DNA from: JBBQYA01 sp031412335
GTDB taxonomy: Bacteria > Bacteroidota > Bacteroidia > Sphingobacteriales > Sphingobacteriaceae
Assembly: GCA_031412335.1 (NCBI GenBank)
Contig: JANOCT010000001.1
Coordinates: 124,001-188,000, forward strand
Length of the DNA: 64,000 nt
Direction: 5' to 3'
Position 1 is the first letter of the stretch. Each line of letters opens with the position of its first letter. The notes beneath the pieces are model-generated. The model was not told the origin of the DNA. It saw nothing but the letters and a program-made list of their open reading frames with translations, and did no database searches. Positions 39,888 through 49,119 of the stretch are shown here, piece by piece. A program made the translations under genes and the position numbers.

Positions 39888-42526
39888 GCTTGCTCAACAA
39901 TTTCCTTTATTTTGGCAAGCGACGCAGCTATTCCATCTTTATTTTTACCTCCTGCTGTAGCAAAGTTGGGCTGCCCTCCGCCTCCACCATTAATAAAAGC
40001 AGCTAATTCGCGAATGATTTTTCCAGCGTTTAATGATTTTTCTTTCACTAGATTATCTGCAATTAATACAGTTAATGATGGCTTTTGATCTGAAACAATT
40101 GCAATAGTTAAAACCAGATTCTCTACTTTACTTTTTAACAAATAAGCTAATTGTTTAGCAGCATCAACATTAGGTAAATCTAATTCAATTGCCAATAAAT
40201 TAATTCCATTAATACTTTCAACTTTTAAAAGTAAATCATCAGCTAATTCAGAAATCTTATTCTTTAATACATTTTCCTGTTCTTTTTTAAAAGCAGAATT
40301 CTCGTCCAAGAGTTGTTGTATTTGTTTATTCAAATCGCTAGGGTTACTAAAATTTGCTTTTAATAAATCTAATTCCGCAACTTGTTTTTCATAAAATTCA
40401 ATAGCAGCTCTAGAGGTTAATGCTTCTATTCGTCTTACGCCTGCAGCGACAGCACTTTCAGCAATAATCTTAAAAATTCCAATGGTACCTGTTGATTTGG
40501 TATGCGTACCACCGCAAAGCTCTTTAGAATATTCATCATCAAAAGTAATTACACGCACAAAATCTCCATATTTTTCACCAAACAAAGCCGTTACTCCCGA
40601 ATTAATTGCTTGATCGTAAGGCACATTGCGCTCTTCTTTTAATGGTATATTTTGGAATATTTTTTCATTCACCAAATTTTCGATTCTTGTAAGTTCTATC
40701 GGAGTAAGTTTTGCAAAATGAGAAAAGTCAAATCGCAGATATTCATCGTTTACCAAAGATCCTTTTTGGTTTACATGTTTTCCAACAACTTCTTTTAAAG
40801 CAGCATGCAGCAAATGAGTTGCGCTATGGTTGTTGGCAATTAATTGTCTTTTAATAGTATTTATTTCTGCAGAAAAACGAGTATTCGCATTTTCAGGCAA
40901 AGTTTTAGTTAAATGAACGATTACATTATTCTCCTTTTTTGTATCGAATATTTCAATTTTTTCGTTTATGCTAATTAAAACTCCTGTATCTCCGACTTGT
41001 CCTCCACTTTCTGCATAAAACGGAGTTTGATCTAATACCATTTGGTAAAATATTTGCCCTTTTGCATTTACTTTTCTGTATTTCAAAATAGTAGCATCCG
41101 TTTTCTGAACATCATAACCCACAAAAACAGCGTCTGATTCTTTTAAAACAACCCAATCTTCTGTTTCTAATGAAGTAGCATTTCTAGATCGTTTTTTTTG
41201 CTCGTTTAGGCAATTGGTAAATTCCGGTAAATCAACTTCCCAACCTTTTTCTCTTGCCATTAAATCAGTAAGATCATACGGAAAACCAAAAGTATCATAC
41301 AACTCAAAGGCAAATTCGCCAGAAATAATCGTTGAATTTTCAGCTGGTTTATATTTTTCGAACCGATGAATTCCACCACTTAAAGTTCTTAGAAAAGCAT
41401 TTTCCTCTTCCATAATTACCTTTTGTACAAATTCTTGCTGAGCTAACAAATCAGGAAATATATCTTTAAATTGTTGACTTAGAATGGGTAACAGCTTATA
41501 CATAAATGCTTCATTCAAATTCAAAAAGGTATATCCATATCGAACTGCTCTTCTCAAAATTCTTCGGATTACATAACCAGCACCTGTGTTCGAAGGAAGT
41601 TGTCCATCTGCTATAGTAAAAGCTACCGCGCGTATGTGGTCAGCTATTACTCGCATGGCAATTGCTTGATTATTTTTTTCGCCCTTTCGTTCTTCAGCTA
41701 ATTCTGGATAAGGAAAACCAGAAAGTTTTGCAAAAAATTGAATTAATGGTTGAAAAACGTCCGTATCATAATTGGATATTTTGCCTTGCAATGCCATACA
41801 CAATCGCTCGAAACCCATACCAGTATCAACATGTCGGGCAGGTAATTCTTCCAATTTACCACTTGCCAATCGGTTATATTGCATGAAAACGTTGTTCCAA
41901 ATTTCCACCACTTGCGGATGATCGGCATTAACCAATATTTTAGCATCAACTAATTTTCGTTCATCATCTGATCTTAAGTCAACATGGATTTCTGAACATG
42001 GCCCGCATGGACCAGAATCACCCATTTCCCAAAAATTATCTTTTTTAGAACCATACAAAATATGCGATTCATCAATTAATTTTTTCCAGATTTCAAGTGT
42101 TTCATTGTCCGCATCTAAACCATCATTTTCATATCCTTCAAAAACCGTTACATACAAACGATCTTTATCAATTTTGTAAATTTCTGTTAGTAATTCCCAA
42201 GCCCAAGCAATGGCTTCTTCTTTAAAATAATCGCCAAAACTCCAATTACCCAACATCTCAAAAAAGGTATGATGATAGGTATCAATCCCAACTTCTTCCA
42301 AATCGTTATGCTTTCCTGAAACCCGTAAACATTTTTGAGTGTCAGCAATTCTTGCAAATTTTGCTTTTTCCTGTCCAAGAAATATTCCTTTGAACGGAGC
42401 CATTCCTGAATTGATAAATAATAAAGTGGGATCGTTTTTAACTACAATGGGTGCAGATGCAACAATTATATGTTGTTTAGATTCGAAAAAACTTAAAAAT
42501 TGTTGACGTATTTCGTTGGATGTCAT
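39884..42526 (-). CDS. alaS: Alanyl-tRNA synthetase
   Basis: 880 residues, full length. MTSNEIRQQFLSFFESKQH, LLFINSGMAPFKGIFLG and MGFERLCMALQG mark the class II catalytic domain; NNHSATHLLHAAL and ELCGGTHTKSTG (with the Cys and His zinc ligands) mark the editing domain; GGGGGQPNFATAGGK is the C-terminal glycine-rich segment. The enzyme charges tRNA-Ala and clears mis-acylated Ser/Gly. The gene is divergent from the M23 peptidase gene across a 127-base spacer. Confidence 0.97.
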   Translation of the reverse strand: MTSNEIRQQFLSFFESKQHIIVASAPIVVKNDPTLLFINSGMAPFKGIFLGQEKAKFARIADTQKCLRVSGKHNDLEEVGIDTYHHTFFEMLGNWSFGDYFKEEAIAWAWELLTEIYKIDKDRLYVTVFEGYENDGLDADNETLEIWKKLIDESHILYGSKKDNFWEMGDSGPCGPCSEIHVDLRSDDERKLVDAKILVNADHPQVVEIWNNVFMQYNRLASGKLEELPARHVDTGMGFERLCMALQGKISNYDTDVFQPLIQFFAKLSGFPYPELAEERKGEKNNQAIAMRVIADHIRAVAFTIADGQLPSNTGAGYVIRRILRRAVRYGYTFLNLNEAFMYKLLPILSQQFKDIFPDLLAQQEFVQKVIMEEENAFLRTLSGGIHRFEKYKPAENSTIISGEFAFELYDTFGFPYDLTDLMAREKGWEVDLPEFTNCLNEQKKRSRNATSLETEDWVVLKESDAVFVGYDVQKTDATILKYRKVNAKGQIFYQMVLDQTPFYAESGGQVGDTGVLISINEKIEIFDTKKENNVIVHLTKTLPENANTRFSAEINTIKRQLIANNHSATHLLHAALKEVVGKHVNQKGSLVNDEYLRFDFSHFAKLTPIELTRIENLVNEKIFQNIPLKEERNVPYDQAINSGVTALFGEKYGDFVRVITFDDEYSKELCGGTHTKSTGTIGIFKIIAESAVAAGVRRIEALTSRAAIEFYEKQVAELDLLKANFSNPSDLNKQIQQLLDENSAFKKEQENVLKNKISELADDLLLKVESINGINLLAIELDLPNVDAAKQLAYLLKSKVENLVLTIAIVSDQKPSLTVLIADNLVKEKSLNAGKIIRELAAFINGGGGGQPNFATAGGKNKDGIAASLAKIKEIVEQA

Positions 42527-42577
42527 TAGTATATAAAAAACGGATTAGTAGATAAACTTCAATTGTAAAACTCCAGA

Positions 42578-42609
42578 TTGCACAACTCGATTAAATATTA
42601 ATAGCTTTG
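42578..42609 (+). promoter_or_regulatory. Bacteroidota-type promoter of the M23 peptidase operon
   Basis: The -7 box TAGCTTTG (42602-42609) matches TAnnTTTG exactly, and TTGC (42578-42581) lies 20 bases before it in the -33 position. Transcription would start about 42615, roughly 39 bases before the ATG. Confidence 0.6.
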
Positions 42610-42653
42610 CAATTATTTTCTTTACGTTTAAAACCTGAACTTTTTCTATTCAA

Positions 42654-43622
42654 ATGGCTAAAGTAAAATATTTCTACAACACCAATTCGCTCAAATACGA
42701 AAAAGTAACAGTTAGTATCGGCATTAAGCTTTGGCGAGTGTTTAGATTTTTAGCAGCTACAGCAGTTTTCGCATCTTTCATTTTATTTCTCGGCTATAGT
42801 TATCTCGATTCTCCAAAAGAAAAACAATTAAAGCGAGAAATTTCTCAACTCAAATTGCAATACGAAATATTGAAAGATAGGATGAAACAAATGGATGTTG
42901 TTTTAGGAGATTTGCAAGATCGGGATGATAACATTTACCGAGTTATATTTGAATCTAACCCAATAGATGAAGATATACGAAAAGCTGGTTTTGGTGGTGT
43001 TAACAGATATCGCAATTTAGAAAATTACAATTATTCTGAATTAATGGTTGAATCAACCAAAAAAATGGATAAACTATCTAAGCAATTGTACATTCAATCA
43101 AAATCGTATGATGAATTGGTAGAAGAAGTGAAAAAGAAAAATGAGCTTTTAGCCTCTATTCCTGCTATTCAACCTGTAGCGAATAAAAAATTAAAGCAAA
43201 TGGCTTCTGGTTTTGGTTTCCGAATTCACCCGATTTATAAAACAAGCAAAATGCACCAGGGTATGGATTTTACAGCTGCTATTGGGACAGAAATATATGC
43301 AACGGGTGATGGTGTTGTAATAAATGCTGGCGCAGAAAGAGGATATGGAAATCAGGTTGACATAAGCCATGGTTACGGTTATATGACTCGATATGCGCAC
43401 ATGAGTAAAATTAAAGTTCGACGAGGGCAAAAAGTAAAACGTGGAGAAGTGATTGGAAATGTAGGAAGTACTGGTTTATCAACAGGGCCGCATTTGCATT
43501 ACGAAGTTCATAAAAATGGAAAACAAATAAACCCGATAAATTTTTACTACAACGATCTTACTCCTCAAGAATATGAAATAATGTTGGAAATGTCGTCGAA
43601 AGTAAATCAATCATTCGATTGA
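42654..43622 (+). CDS. M23-family metallopeptidase (murein endopeptidase-like), membrane-anchored
   Basis: 322 residues. One membrane helix (RFLAATAVFASFILFLGYSY, about 30-50), a coiled coil (residues 60-100 and 130-170), then the LytM domain: GFRIHPIYKTSKMHQGMDFT (zinc His and Asp), and GPHLHYEVHKNG with the HxH pair. All catalytic positions look present. It would cut peptidoglycan cross-links in the periplasm. It leads an operon with a MerR-type regulator 29 bases on and has its own promoter. Confidence 0.9.
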   Translation: MAKVKYFYNTNSLKYEKVTVSIGIKLWRVFRFLAATAVFASFILFLGYSYLDSPKEKQLKREISQLKLQYEILKDRMKQMDVVLGDLQDRDDNIYRVIFESNPIDEDIRKAGFGGVNRYRNLENYNYSELMVESTKKMDKLSKQLYIQSKSYDELVEEVKKKNELLASIPAIQPVANKKLKQMASGFGFRIHPIYKTSKMHQGMDFTAAIGTEIYATGDGVVINAGAERGYGNQVDISHGYGYMTRYAHMSKIKVRRGQKVKRGEVIGNVGSTGLSTGPHLHYEVHKNGKQINPINFYYNDLTPQEYEIMLEMSSKVNQSFD

Positions 43623-43651
43623 TATTTTTATTTTTTTAATGATTTTACAGA

Positions 43652-43987
43652 ATGCCTTATAAAGAAAAAGAAATCAATAAATTATATTATCCCATTGGCG
43701 AAGTTGCCGAGATGTTTGGTGTAAACACCTCTTTAATCCGATTTTGGGAAAACGAATTTGAAGTATTACAACCCAAGAAAAATAAAAAAGGAAATCGCTT
43801 ATTTACACCTGCTGATGTAGAAAACCTCAAGTTGATTTATCATTTGGTAAAAGAAAAAGGATATACTTTGCAAGGTGCTAAAGACAAACTAAAAAGCGGA
43901 ACTGAAGCCCTTTCTGAAACCAGAAAAGTAATTGCATCACTCGAAAATCTGAAAGCTTTTATGTTGAAATTGAAAGAACAATTATGA
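43652..43987 (+). CDS. MerR-family transcriptional regulator
   Basis: 111 residues. YYPIGEVAEMFGVNTSLIRF and WENEFEVLQPKKNKKGNRLF are the MerR winged helix; LIYHLVKEKGYTLQGAKDKL is the following wing-helix pair. It has no cysteine-rich metal-binding loop, so it is a short generic MerR protein of the kind linked with M23 peptidases in Bacteroidota. It overlaps the CHY zinc finger gene by 4 bases. Confidence 0.9.
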   Translation: MPYKEKEINKLYYPIGEVAEMFGVNTSLIRFWENEFEVLQPKKNKKGNRLFTPADVENLKLIYHLVKEKGYTLQGAKDKLKSGTEALSETRKVIASLENLKAFMLKLKEQL

Positions 43988-44304
43988 TAAAAGTAGATGG
44001 AGTGGAAATTTCATCACATGCGCAATGCAAACATTATTTTTCTGAATCAGACATTCTTGCAATTCAATTACCTTGTTGCGAAACGTATTATGCGTGTATT
44101 TTTTGTCATGATGAATTGGCTAAACATGTAGCAGAAAAATGGAGTTTCGACCAGCAAAAATCAGAAGCCATGTATTGCGGCAAATGCAAAAGTATTTTTT
44201 CTATCGAAAATTATTTAGCTAATTCAACAAATTGCCCCAATTGTAATTCAGCTTTTAACCCAAATTGTAAAAATCATTATGGGTATTATTTTGATTGGTT
44301 GTGA
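43984..44304 (+). CDS. CHY zinc-finger protein
   Basis: 106 residues. The CHY pattern is complete: CKHY near residue 16, PCCETYYACIFCHDELAKH, AMYCGKCKSIFSI and TNCPNCNSAFNPNCKNHYG. The domain binds several zinc ions and is related to Hot13/RCHY1-type fingers. The role in bacteria is not established. It is translationally coupled to the MerR gene by a 4-base overlap. Confidence 0.9.
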   Translation: MIKVDGVEISSHAQCKHYFSESDILAIQLPCCETYYACIFCHDELAKHVAEKWSFDQQKSEAMYCGKCKSIFSIENYLANSTNCPNCNSAFNPNCKNHYGYYFDWL

Positions 44305-44350
44305 AGAATAGAAAATTTAAATATTGAATTTTATTTTTATTTGTTAATCC

Positions 44351-44995
44351 TCATTTTAAAATTTGAATTTTTTTATCATACACGGCATTTTTTGTAAAAA
44401 TCCGAATTATATAAAATCCGTTTTTAACATCCTGAACATCAAGTTTATTTGAATTTATAGGAAAATCTTTTACTTCTTGATTTAAAAGATTAACTAATTT
44501 AATAGCTGTTACATCTCTTAGACTTTCAAGATCAATTGTTAAATAATCAGAAGCAGGATTAGGGTAAATGGAAAAATTCGGATTCTGTTTATTGTTGGCA
44601 AATATACCAGTTGAACCTATATTAATTATTAAAGAATCACATAAATAAGGAAATGGAAGTAAGTTAATAAATGGATGATGCCAATAAGAATAAAGTTTTA
44701 ATGTGTATGGTTGATTTATAGAAATTGGAATATTTAAAGTTTCATAAGAAGCAACTGTATGTGCACCTATTCCAGAATAATGAATTACTTTTTTTTCAAT
44801 TTTAGTTGTATTTAATATTGATGTTGAAATAATACTATCTAAAGTAGTTTCAAAAAAAGCTCCTTCCTTTTCAAGTACTACAATTATGGTATCTGGATTA
44901 TTTGCTTTATTAAACGTGTAGGAATAAAAAAATGACTGAGCATTTACTTTGTTACTAAAGCAAAATATGATTATTAAAAAAGTTAGATATTTCAT
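44351..44995 (-). CDS. Secreted protein with type A T9SS sorting domain
   Basis: 214 residues. A signal peptide (YLTFLIIIFCFSNKVNAQ) leads a short beta-rich body of about 110 residues, followed by the type A C-terminal domain NFSIYPNPASDYLTIDLES and NGFYIIRIFTKNAVYDKKIQ. The body has no recognisable enzyme motif. It lies 10 bases downstream of the trypsin-like protease gene on the same strand, so it is probably co-transcribed with it. Confidence 0.85.
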   Translation of the reverse strand: MKYLTFLIIIFCFSNKVNAQSFFYSYTFNKANNPDTIIVVLEKEGAFFETTLDSIISTSILNTTKIEKKVIHYSGIGAHTVASYETLNIPISINQPYTLKLYSYWHHPFINLLPFPYLCDSLIINIGSTGIFANNKQNPNFSIYPNPASDYLTIDLESLRDVTAIKLVNLLNQEVKDFPINSNKLDVQDVKNGFYIIRIFTKNAVYDKKIQILK

Positions 44996-45005
44996 TAATA
45001 TATTT

Positions 45006-47330
45006 TTATTGCTTACTCAAACTCTTTGTATCTACCAAAACCCCATCCACCACCAAAATCACACTGTAATTTCCAATTGGATATGAACTTAAATCTAAGA
45101 CAATCTGATTTTGATTTAGATCTAAAATATAATTATTGGAAGTAGTGCCATAAGGAGTTGTTAATTGTAAATAAGCCGAAACTGCATTTTCAATTCGATA
45201 AACTAATGTAGCTGTATTGCTTGCTGGATTTGGTGAAATACTTTTTATTTCATGTTGTTTTACATTCACGGTAACTTCGTCATAATCTTTATATCCATCT
45301 TCTATAGCAATTACTTCAAGTTTGTATTTTTCTGTAATTTCTGGAGAAACCATAATTGACATTCCTGTATAAATTAAATCACCCTCAGAATTGTACCAAT
45401 TATAAATTGCAGGTTCTCCAATTGATGAAGCAACTAATTCAATGCTATCAGTTTTTGATATATTTTTATCACTACCTCCAGATGCTAAGAAATTATCTCT
45501 TTCAGGATTGGTTTTTATAATGTGATAATTTTCTCCTCCAATAATACTTCCATCAGTTTGCCTTTGTACTACAAAATAATCAAACTCCGAATGCTCTGTA
45601 ACTTCTTCTGTTAGAAAATTAAAACTTACGTGAATGGTACTTCTTTCATGACTTTCAAATGATAAATTCTTTAGCCATGCGCTATTGTTTGTTACCAATA
45701 ATTGTCTTTTTTGCTCATCAAATATTTCTATATTTTCAGCTTGATTTCCGCCATCCATCCAAATTTGCCAAGTGGTTTCATCCAATGTTAATTTCACTTC
45801 CGCCTCTTCATATATCAATGCATTTTCAAAGTCGTGAGTAACAAATTCAAAATCAAAAGTTTCTCTACCTTCATTCATATTTCCGATCGCAATTACACCA
45901 CCTGGCAAAACTTCTTCGTCCACAATGCCAGGCACATCATTTACGATTGTTACATTTTTCCATCCTATGTTATTATTGTTTACTACATTACTATTCAGGT
46001 TACTAATTTCTTGTTGAGCCATTGGATCATTGGTGGCTTCTACCCTTGCTAACAAACAAAAATGCCAAGGCTCTGGGTTAATTCCAGTATAATCCGTTGG
46101 ATTTGGTGAAGTCCATTCAAATTCTATAATTTCTGAACTTCCAGGTTCAATAGTTGGAATTAATTTAACATCTATTGGCTCTCCGGCAATTGGACCGTTT
46201 TGACCAATCTTTGTAGTACCATCCCAAGCATTTGGCCATATTAAATCTGTTGCAGCTTTAGCCCAGTTTAAGGTTAAATATTCTGTACCAAGCGAAGGTT
46301 CACAACCGTTATTTCGCACCCGTACATATACATACACAGGCGAACCTGTTTGAAATTCTGGATTTTGATGCTCTTTTACCGTAAAGCCATCTGCTTGATT
46401 ACGCACCCAAATATCTTCACTCATCCAAGCATAATCTACATTATTCGGTTCGTTTGCCATATCCCAAGGCCGATCTTGTAGATAAAGGTCGACTCCTGAA
46501 CGGGAGGCATAAATGCCTGTAGTTGTTTCTATCCAAGTGGCGTAATCGCGAACGTTTACATATACAGATGGATATATAGTATCTGGATGCTTTAATCCCC
46601 AACTTGCAGATCCAATATTGATTTTATTATCATTTTTTTTAATTACTACAGGTCCACCACTATCTCCAGTGTAGATACCAGCAATAGAGGAGTAAAAAGG
46701 AATCATATTATTTGTTACTAATGAAATGCCCGGGCTTCCAGCTTGATTAATTTGATTTGCTAAAGTAGAAGATATAATAGGAAGTTCTAATCCTTTAAGA
46801 GTTTGTGAAAATGAACAATTCCAACAAGTCCTGCCCCATCCACTTAAAAACCCAATTTTTGAAATTGACAAATCATTAATTGTAGTATTACACAAATTAG
46901 CATATTTTACAGGCTGTACATTTTCATTAAATTGAAGAGGTGCGGATAATTCTATTAATGCAACATCGCCTATTCTAGTTAAGGTTGTCCATCCAAAAGG
47001 GCCTAATGTTATTGTTTGCGCCAATATTCTTTGTCCTTTCGTATTATCCGTCCGATCGGTAGATCCAGCATGAACTGTAACATTGGATGCAATAACCCCC
47101 TCATCTAAGCAATGAAATGCAGACAATATCCATCGATCAGATAAAATAATACCTCCACAAAAATGATTGCCATTCGCATCTTGTAAAGATACTTGATATG
47201 GAGCTTGATTTATATCAATATTGACTCCACCTATAATGGATTGATTCATGGTTGATTGAGAAAAAACATTGAAGTTTCCAAAAACAAACGATAAAATAAC
47301 TAAAAGTTGACCTAAAATATGGAGTTTCAT
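45006..47330 (-). CDS. Trypsin-like (S1) serine protease exported by the type IX system
   Basis: 774 residues. Signal peptide (LGQLLVILSFVFGNFNVFSQ), then S1 domain residues about 32-275: mature-type start IIGGVNI, catalytic His in SAFHC (the usual AAHC with one change), Asp in GDVALIEL, Ser in GDSGGPVV. A middle part of several beta-sandwich domains (about 290-690) follows, and a type A T9SS tail (SISPNPASNTATLVYRIENA) ends in TKSLSKQ. It is a secreted endopeptidase; the specificity pocket cannot be assigned with certainty. Confidence 0.92.
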   Translation of the reverse strand: MKLHILGQLLVILSFVFGNFNVFSQSTMNQSIIGGVNIDINQAPYQVSLQDANGNHFCGGIILSDRWILSAFHCLDEGVIASNVTVHAGSTDRTDNTKGQRILAQTITLGPFGWTTLTRIGDVALIELSAPLQFNENVQPVKYANLCNTTINDLSISKIGFLSGWGRTCWNCSFSQTLKGLELPIISSTLANQINQAGSPGISLVTNNMIPFYSSIAGIYTGDSGGPVVIKKNDNKINIGSASWGLKHPDTIYPSVYVNVRDYATWIETTTGIYASRSGVDLYLQDRPWDMANEPNNVDYAWMSEDIWVRNQADGFTVKEHQNPEFQTGSPVYVYVRVRNNGCEPSLGTEYLTLNWAKAATDLIWPNAWDGTTKIGQNGPIAGEPIDVKLIPTIEPGSSEIIEFEWTSPNPTDYTGINPEPWHFCLLARVEATNDPMAQQEISNLNSNVVNNNNIGWKNVTIVNDVPGIVDEEVLPGGVIAIGNMNEGRETFDFEFVTHDFENALIYEEAEVKLTLDETTWQIWMDGGNQAENIEIFDEQKRQLLVTNNSAWLKNLSFESHERSTIHVSFNFLTEEVTEHSEFDYFVVQRQTDGSIIGGENYHIIKTNPERDNFLASGGSDKNISKTDSIELVASSIGEPAIYNWYNSEGDLIYTGMSIMVSPEITEKYKLEVIAIEDGYKDYDEVTVNVKQHEIKSISPNPASNTATLVYRIENAVSAYLQLTTPYGTTSNNYILDLNQNQIVLDLSSYPIGNYSVILVVDGVLVDTKSLSKQ

Positions 47331-47458
47331 AAATTTTTATTTTAAAGTTGCAATTTCAATGTTAACTTTAATTAAAGTTTATGTTATTATTATGTAATTT
47401 TTCAAAATATTTTTATGGCATTAAAAATCTTTTTATACGTTTAGTTAAATTTTTGATA

Positions 47459-49060
47459 ATGAAAGCAACTTTTATATTTACCATATTAACATTTTTAGTG
47501 ATTCAATCTATTGCACAAATAATAAAACCAGATTCAAGTTTCAACCAAAATGGAAAAAACATCCTCTCTCTGAATACCAAAATTGATATAGGTTATGATA
47601 CTAAAGTATTATTCAATAAAAATTTACTAACATCCTCTTTAAAATATAATCCACCAATTAATGGTTTATCACAATATTTTGAAATTTTTATATTTAATAA
47701 AAATTATAATGGATTATCATTTAATAATTTTGGTAATGGTACAGGTCAAATTAGTTTTAATACATTTGCTCAGTCAGCAGGAGGAATAAATCCAATAATT
47801 AAAATATTAGAAAATGGTTTTTTTGTGACTTACATGGGTGGTATAACAAACGCTGATTATTATGACCTAGTTACAACTAAATTTAAATTTAATGGAGATG
47901 TAGATTCATCATTTGGAAATAATGGTAGATTTACATTTAAATCAAGCAGTATTAATTTTGAGTACATTAGTTTTATTAAATCTTCGATAGATTCAAGTGG
48001 GAACATTTACTTTTCTGCTACTTTCACTCAGGATGAATTTTCTTTAGTTAATGAAATAATTGTCGTTAAAATTTCAAAAGATGGCAAAATAGATTCTACC
48101 TTTTCTGGTGATGGGGTCGAGAAATATCCTTATCCAGCTGCGTTTAGTAATTATGTTGGACAAGGTATAACAGTTGTTAACGATAATCAGATAGTAATTG
48201 CAGGCTATTCTGGCGGTTTTTTCTCATCAATCAACACTATTTTATTATCATTAGATTCTACCGGAGGATTTGATTATAACTTTGATGGAAACGGGTATAA
48301 AATTCTAAGCACCAACACCAAAATGAGTGAAATGATGTTGGATAGTACAGGTCGTTTAATTGTAGTTGGCTTGACGGGCGGCATCTCCACCGAAGATGTT
48401 TTTGCAGCAGCAGTATTTCCAGATGGAAGATTAGATTCTACTTTTGGTATTAATGGAAAAGCAAGTTTTGATCTGTTGGGATTAAATGAAGCTGCTACTT
48501 GTATGGCTATAACTCCAGAAAATAAAATTTTAATTGGTGGTTACGTAAATGATCCTATCAATAATCCAATTACAAAAAGAGACTTTTTGATAATGCGTCT
48601 AAATAGCGATGGAAGTCTAGATAGTACATTCAATCAAATAGGGTATTACATCACTGAATTCACGGCTGGCTCAAACCGAGATGATGAAATGAATGGCATC
48701 ACGATCGATGGCAAGCGAATCTATCTAACCGGAACAGAAACAATTAGTCATCAGGTAAATTTCAGAGCTGTGGTTATGTGCTTGCGAGATAATACGGCAA
48801 CAGGATTAATAGAACAAATAAACCAAACCCTAAGCATTAAATACTACCCAAATCCAACAGATGGCAATTTCACGATTGAAATACCAGATCGAGTAATTGG
48901 TATAAATTACATGGTGTTAGATCAATTGGGTAGAAGTGTTCAATCGGGCGAATTAAACCAAAGCAGAACGATGATTGATTTGCAAAATTTGGCAAATGGG
49001 ATGTATATTGTTCGGGTGGGTGATGAAGGAAAGAATAGTTTTAAGGTAGTGAAGCAATAA
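47459..49060 (+). CDS. Delta-60 repeat T9SS cargo protein
   Basis: 533 residues from ATG 47459, which gives a signal peptide (ATFIFTILTFLVIQSIAQ); an upstream start only adds a basic leader. Five or more delta-60 units carry the DSSFGNNGRFTFKS, DSTFSGDGVEKYPYPAAF, NFDGNGYKILSTNTKMSEM and DSTFGINGKASFDLLG patterns of a seven-bladed propeller-like fold. The tail YYPNPTDGNFTIEIPDRVIG and NSFKVVKQ is a type A sorting domain. Function is unknown. It is a tandem paralogue of the next gene. Confidence 0.9.
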   Translation: MKATFIFTILTFLVIQSIAQIIKPDSSFNQNGKNILSLNTKIDIGYDTKVLFNKNLLTSSLKYNPPINGLSQYFEIFIFNKNYNGLSFNNFGNGTGQISFNTFAQSAGGINPIIKILENGFFVTYMGGITNADYYDLVTTKFKFNGDVDSSFGNNGRFTFKSSSINFEYISFIKSSIDSSGNIYFSATFTQDEFSLVNEIIVVKISKDGKIDSTFSGDGVEKYPYPAAFSNYVGQGITVVNDNQIVIAGYSGGFFSSINTILLSLDSTGGFDYNFDGNGYKILSTNTKMSEMMLDSTGRLIVVGLTGGISTEDVFAAAVFPDGRLDSTFGINGKASFDLLGLNEAATCMAITPENKILIGGYVNDPINNPITKRDFLIMRLNSDGSLDSTFNQIGYYITEFTAGSNRDDEMNGITIDGKRIYLTGTETISHQVNFRAVVMCLRDNTATGLIEQINQTLSIKYYPNPTDGNFTIEIPDRVIGINYMVLDQLGRSVQSGELNQSRTMIDLQNLANGMYIVRVGDEGKNSFKVVKQ

Positions 49061-49119
49061 GAAAATGAAGATTTAAAAAAAGTAAAACGATATTCATTAT
49101 TTTTATTAAAATTTTCAAA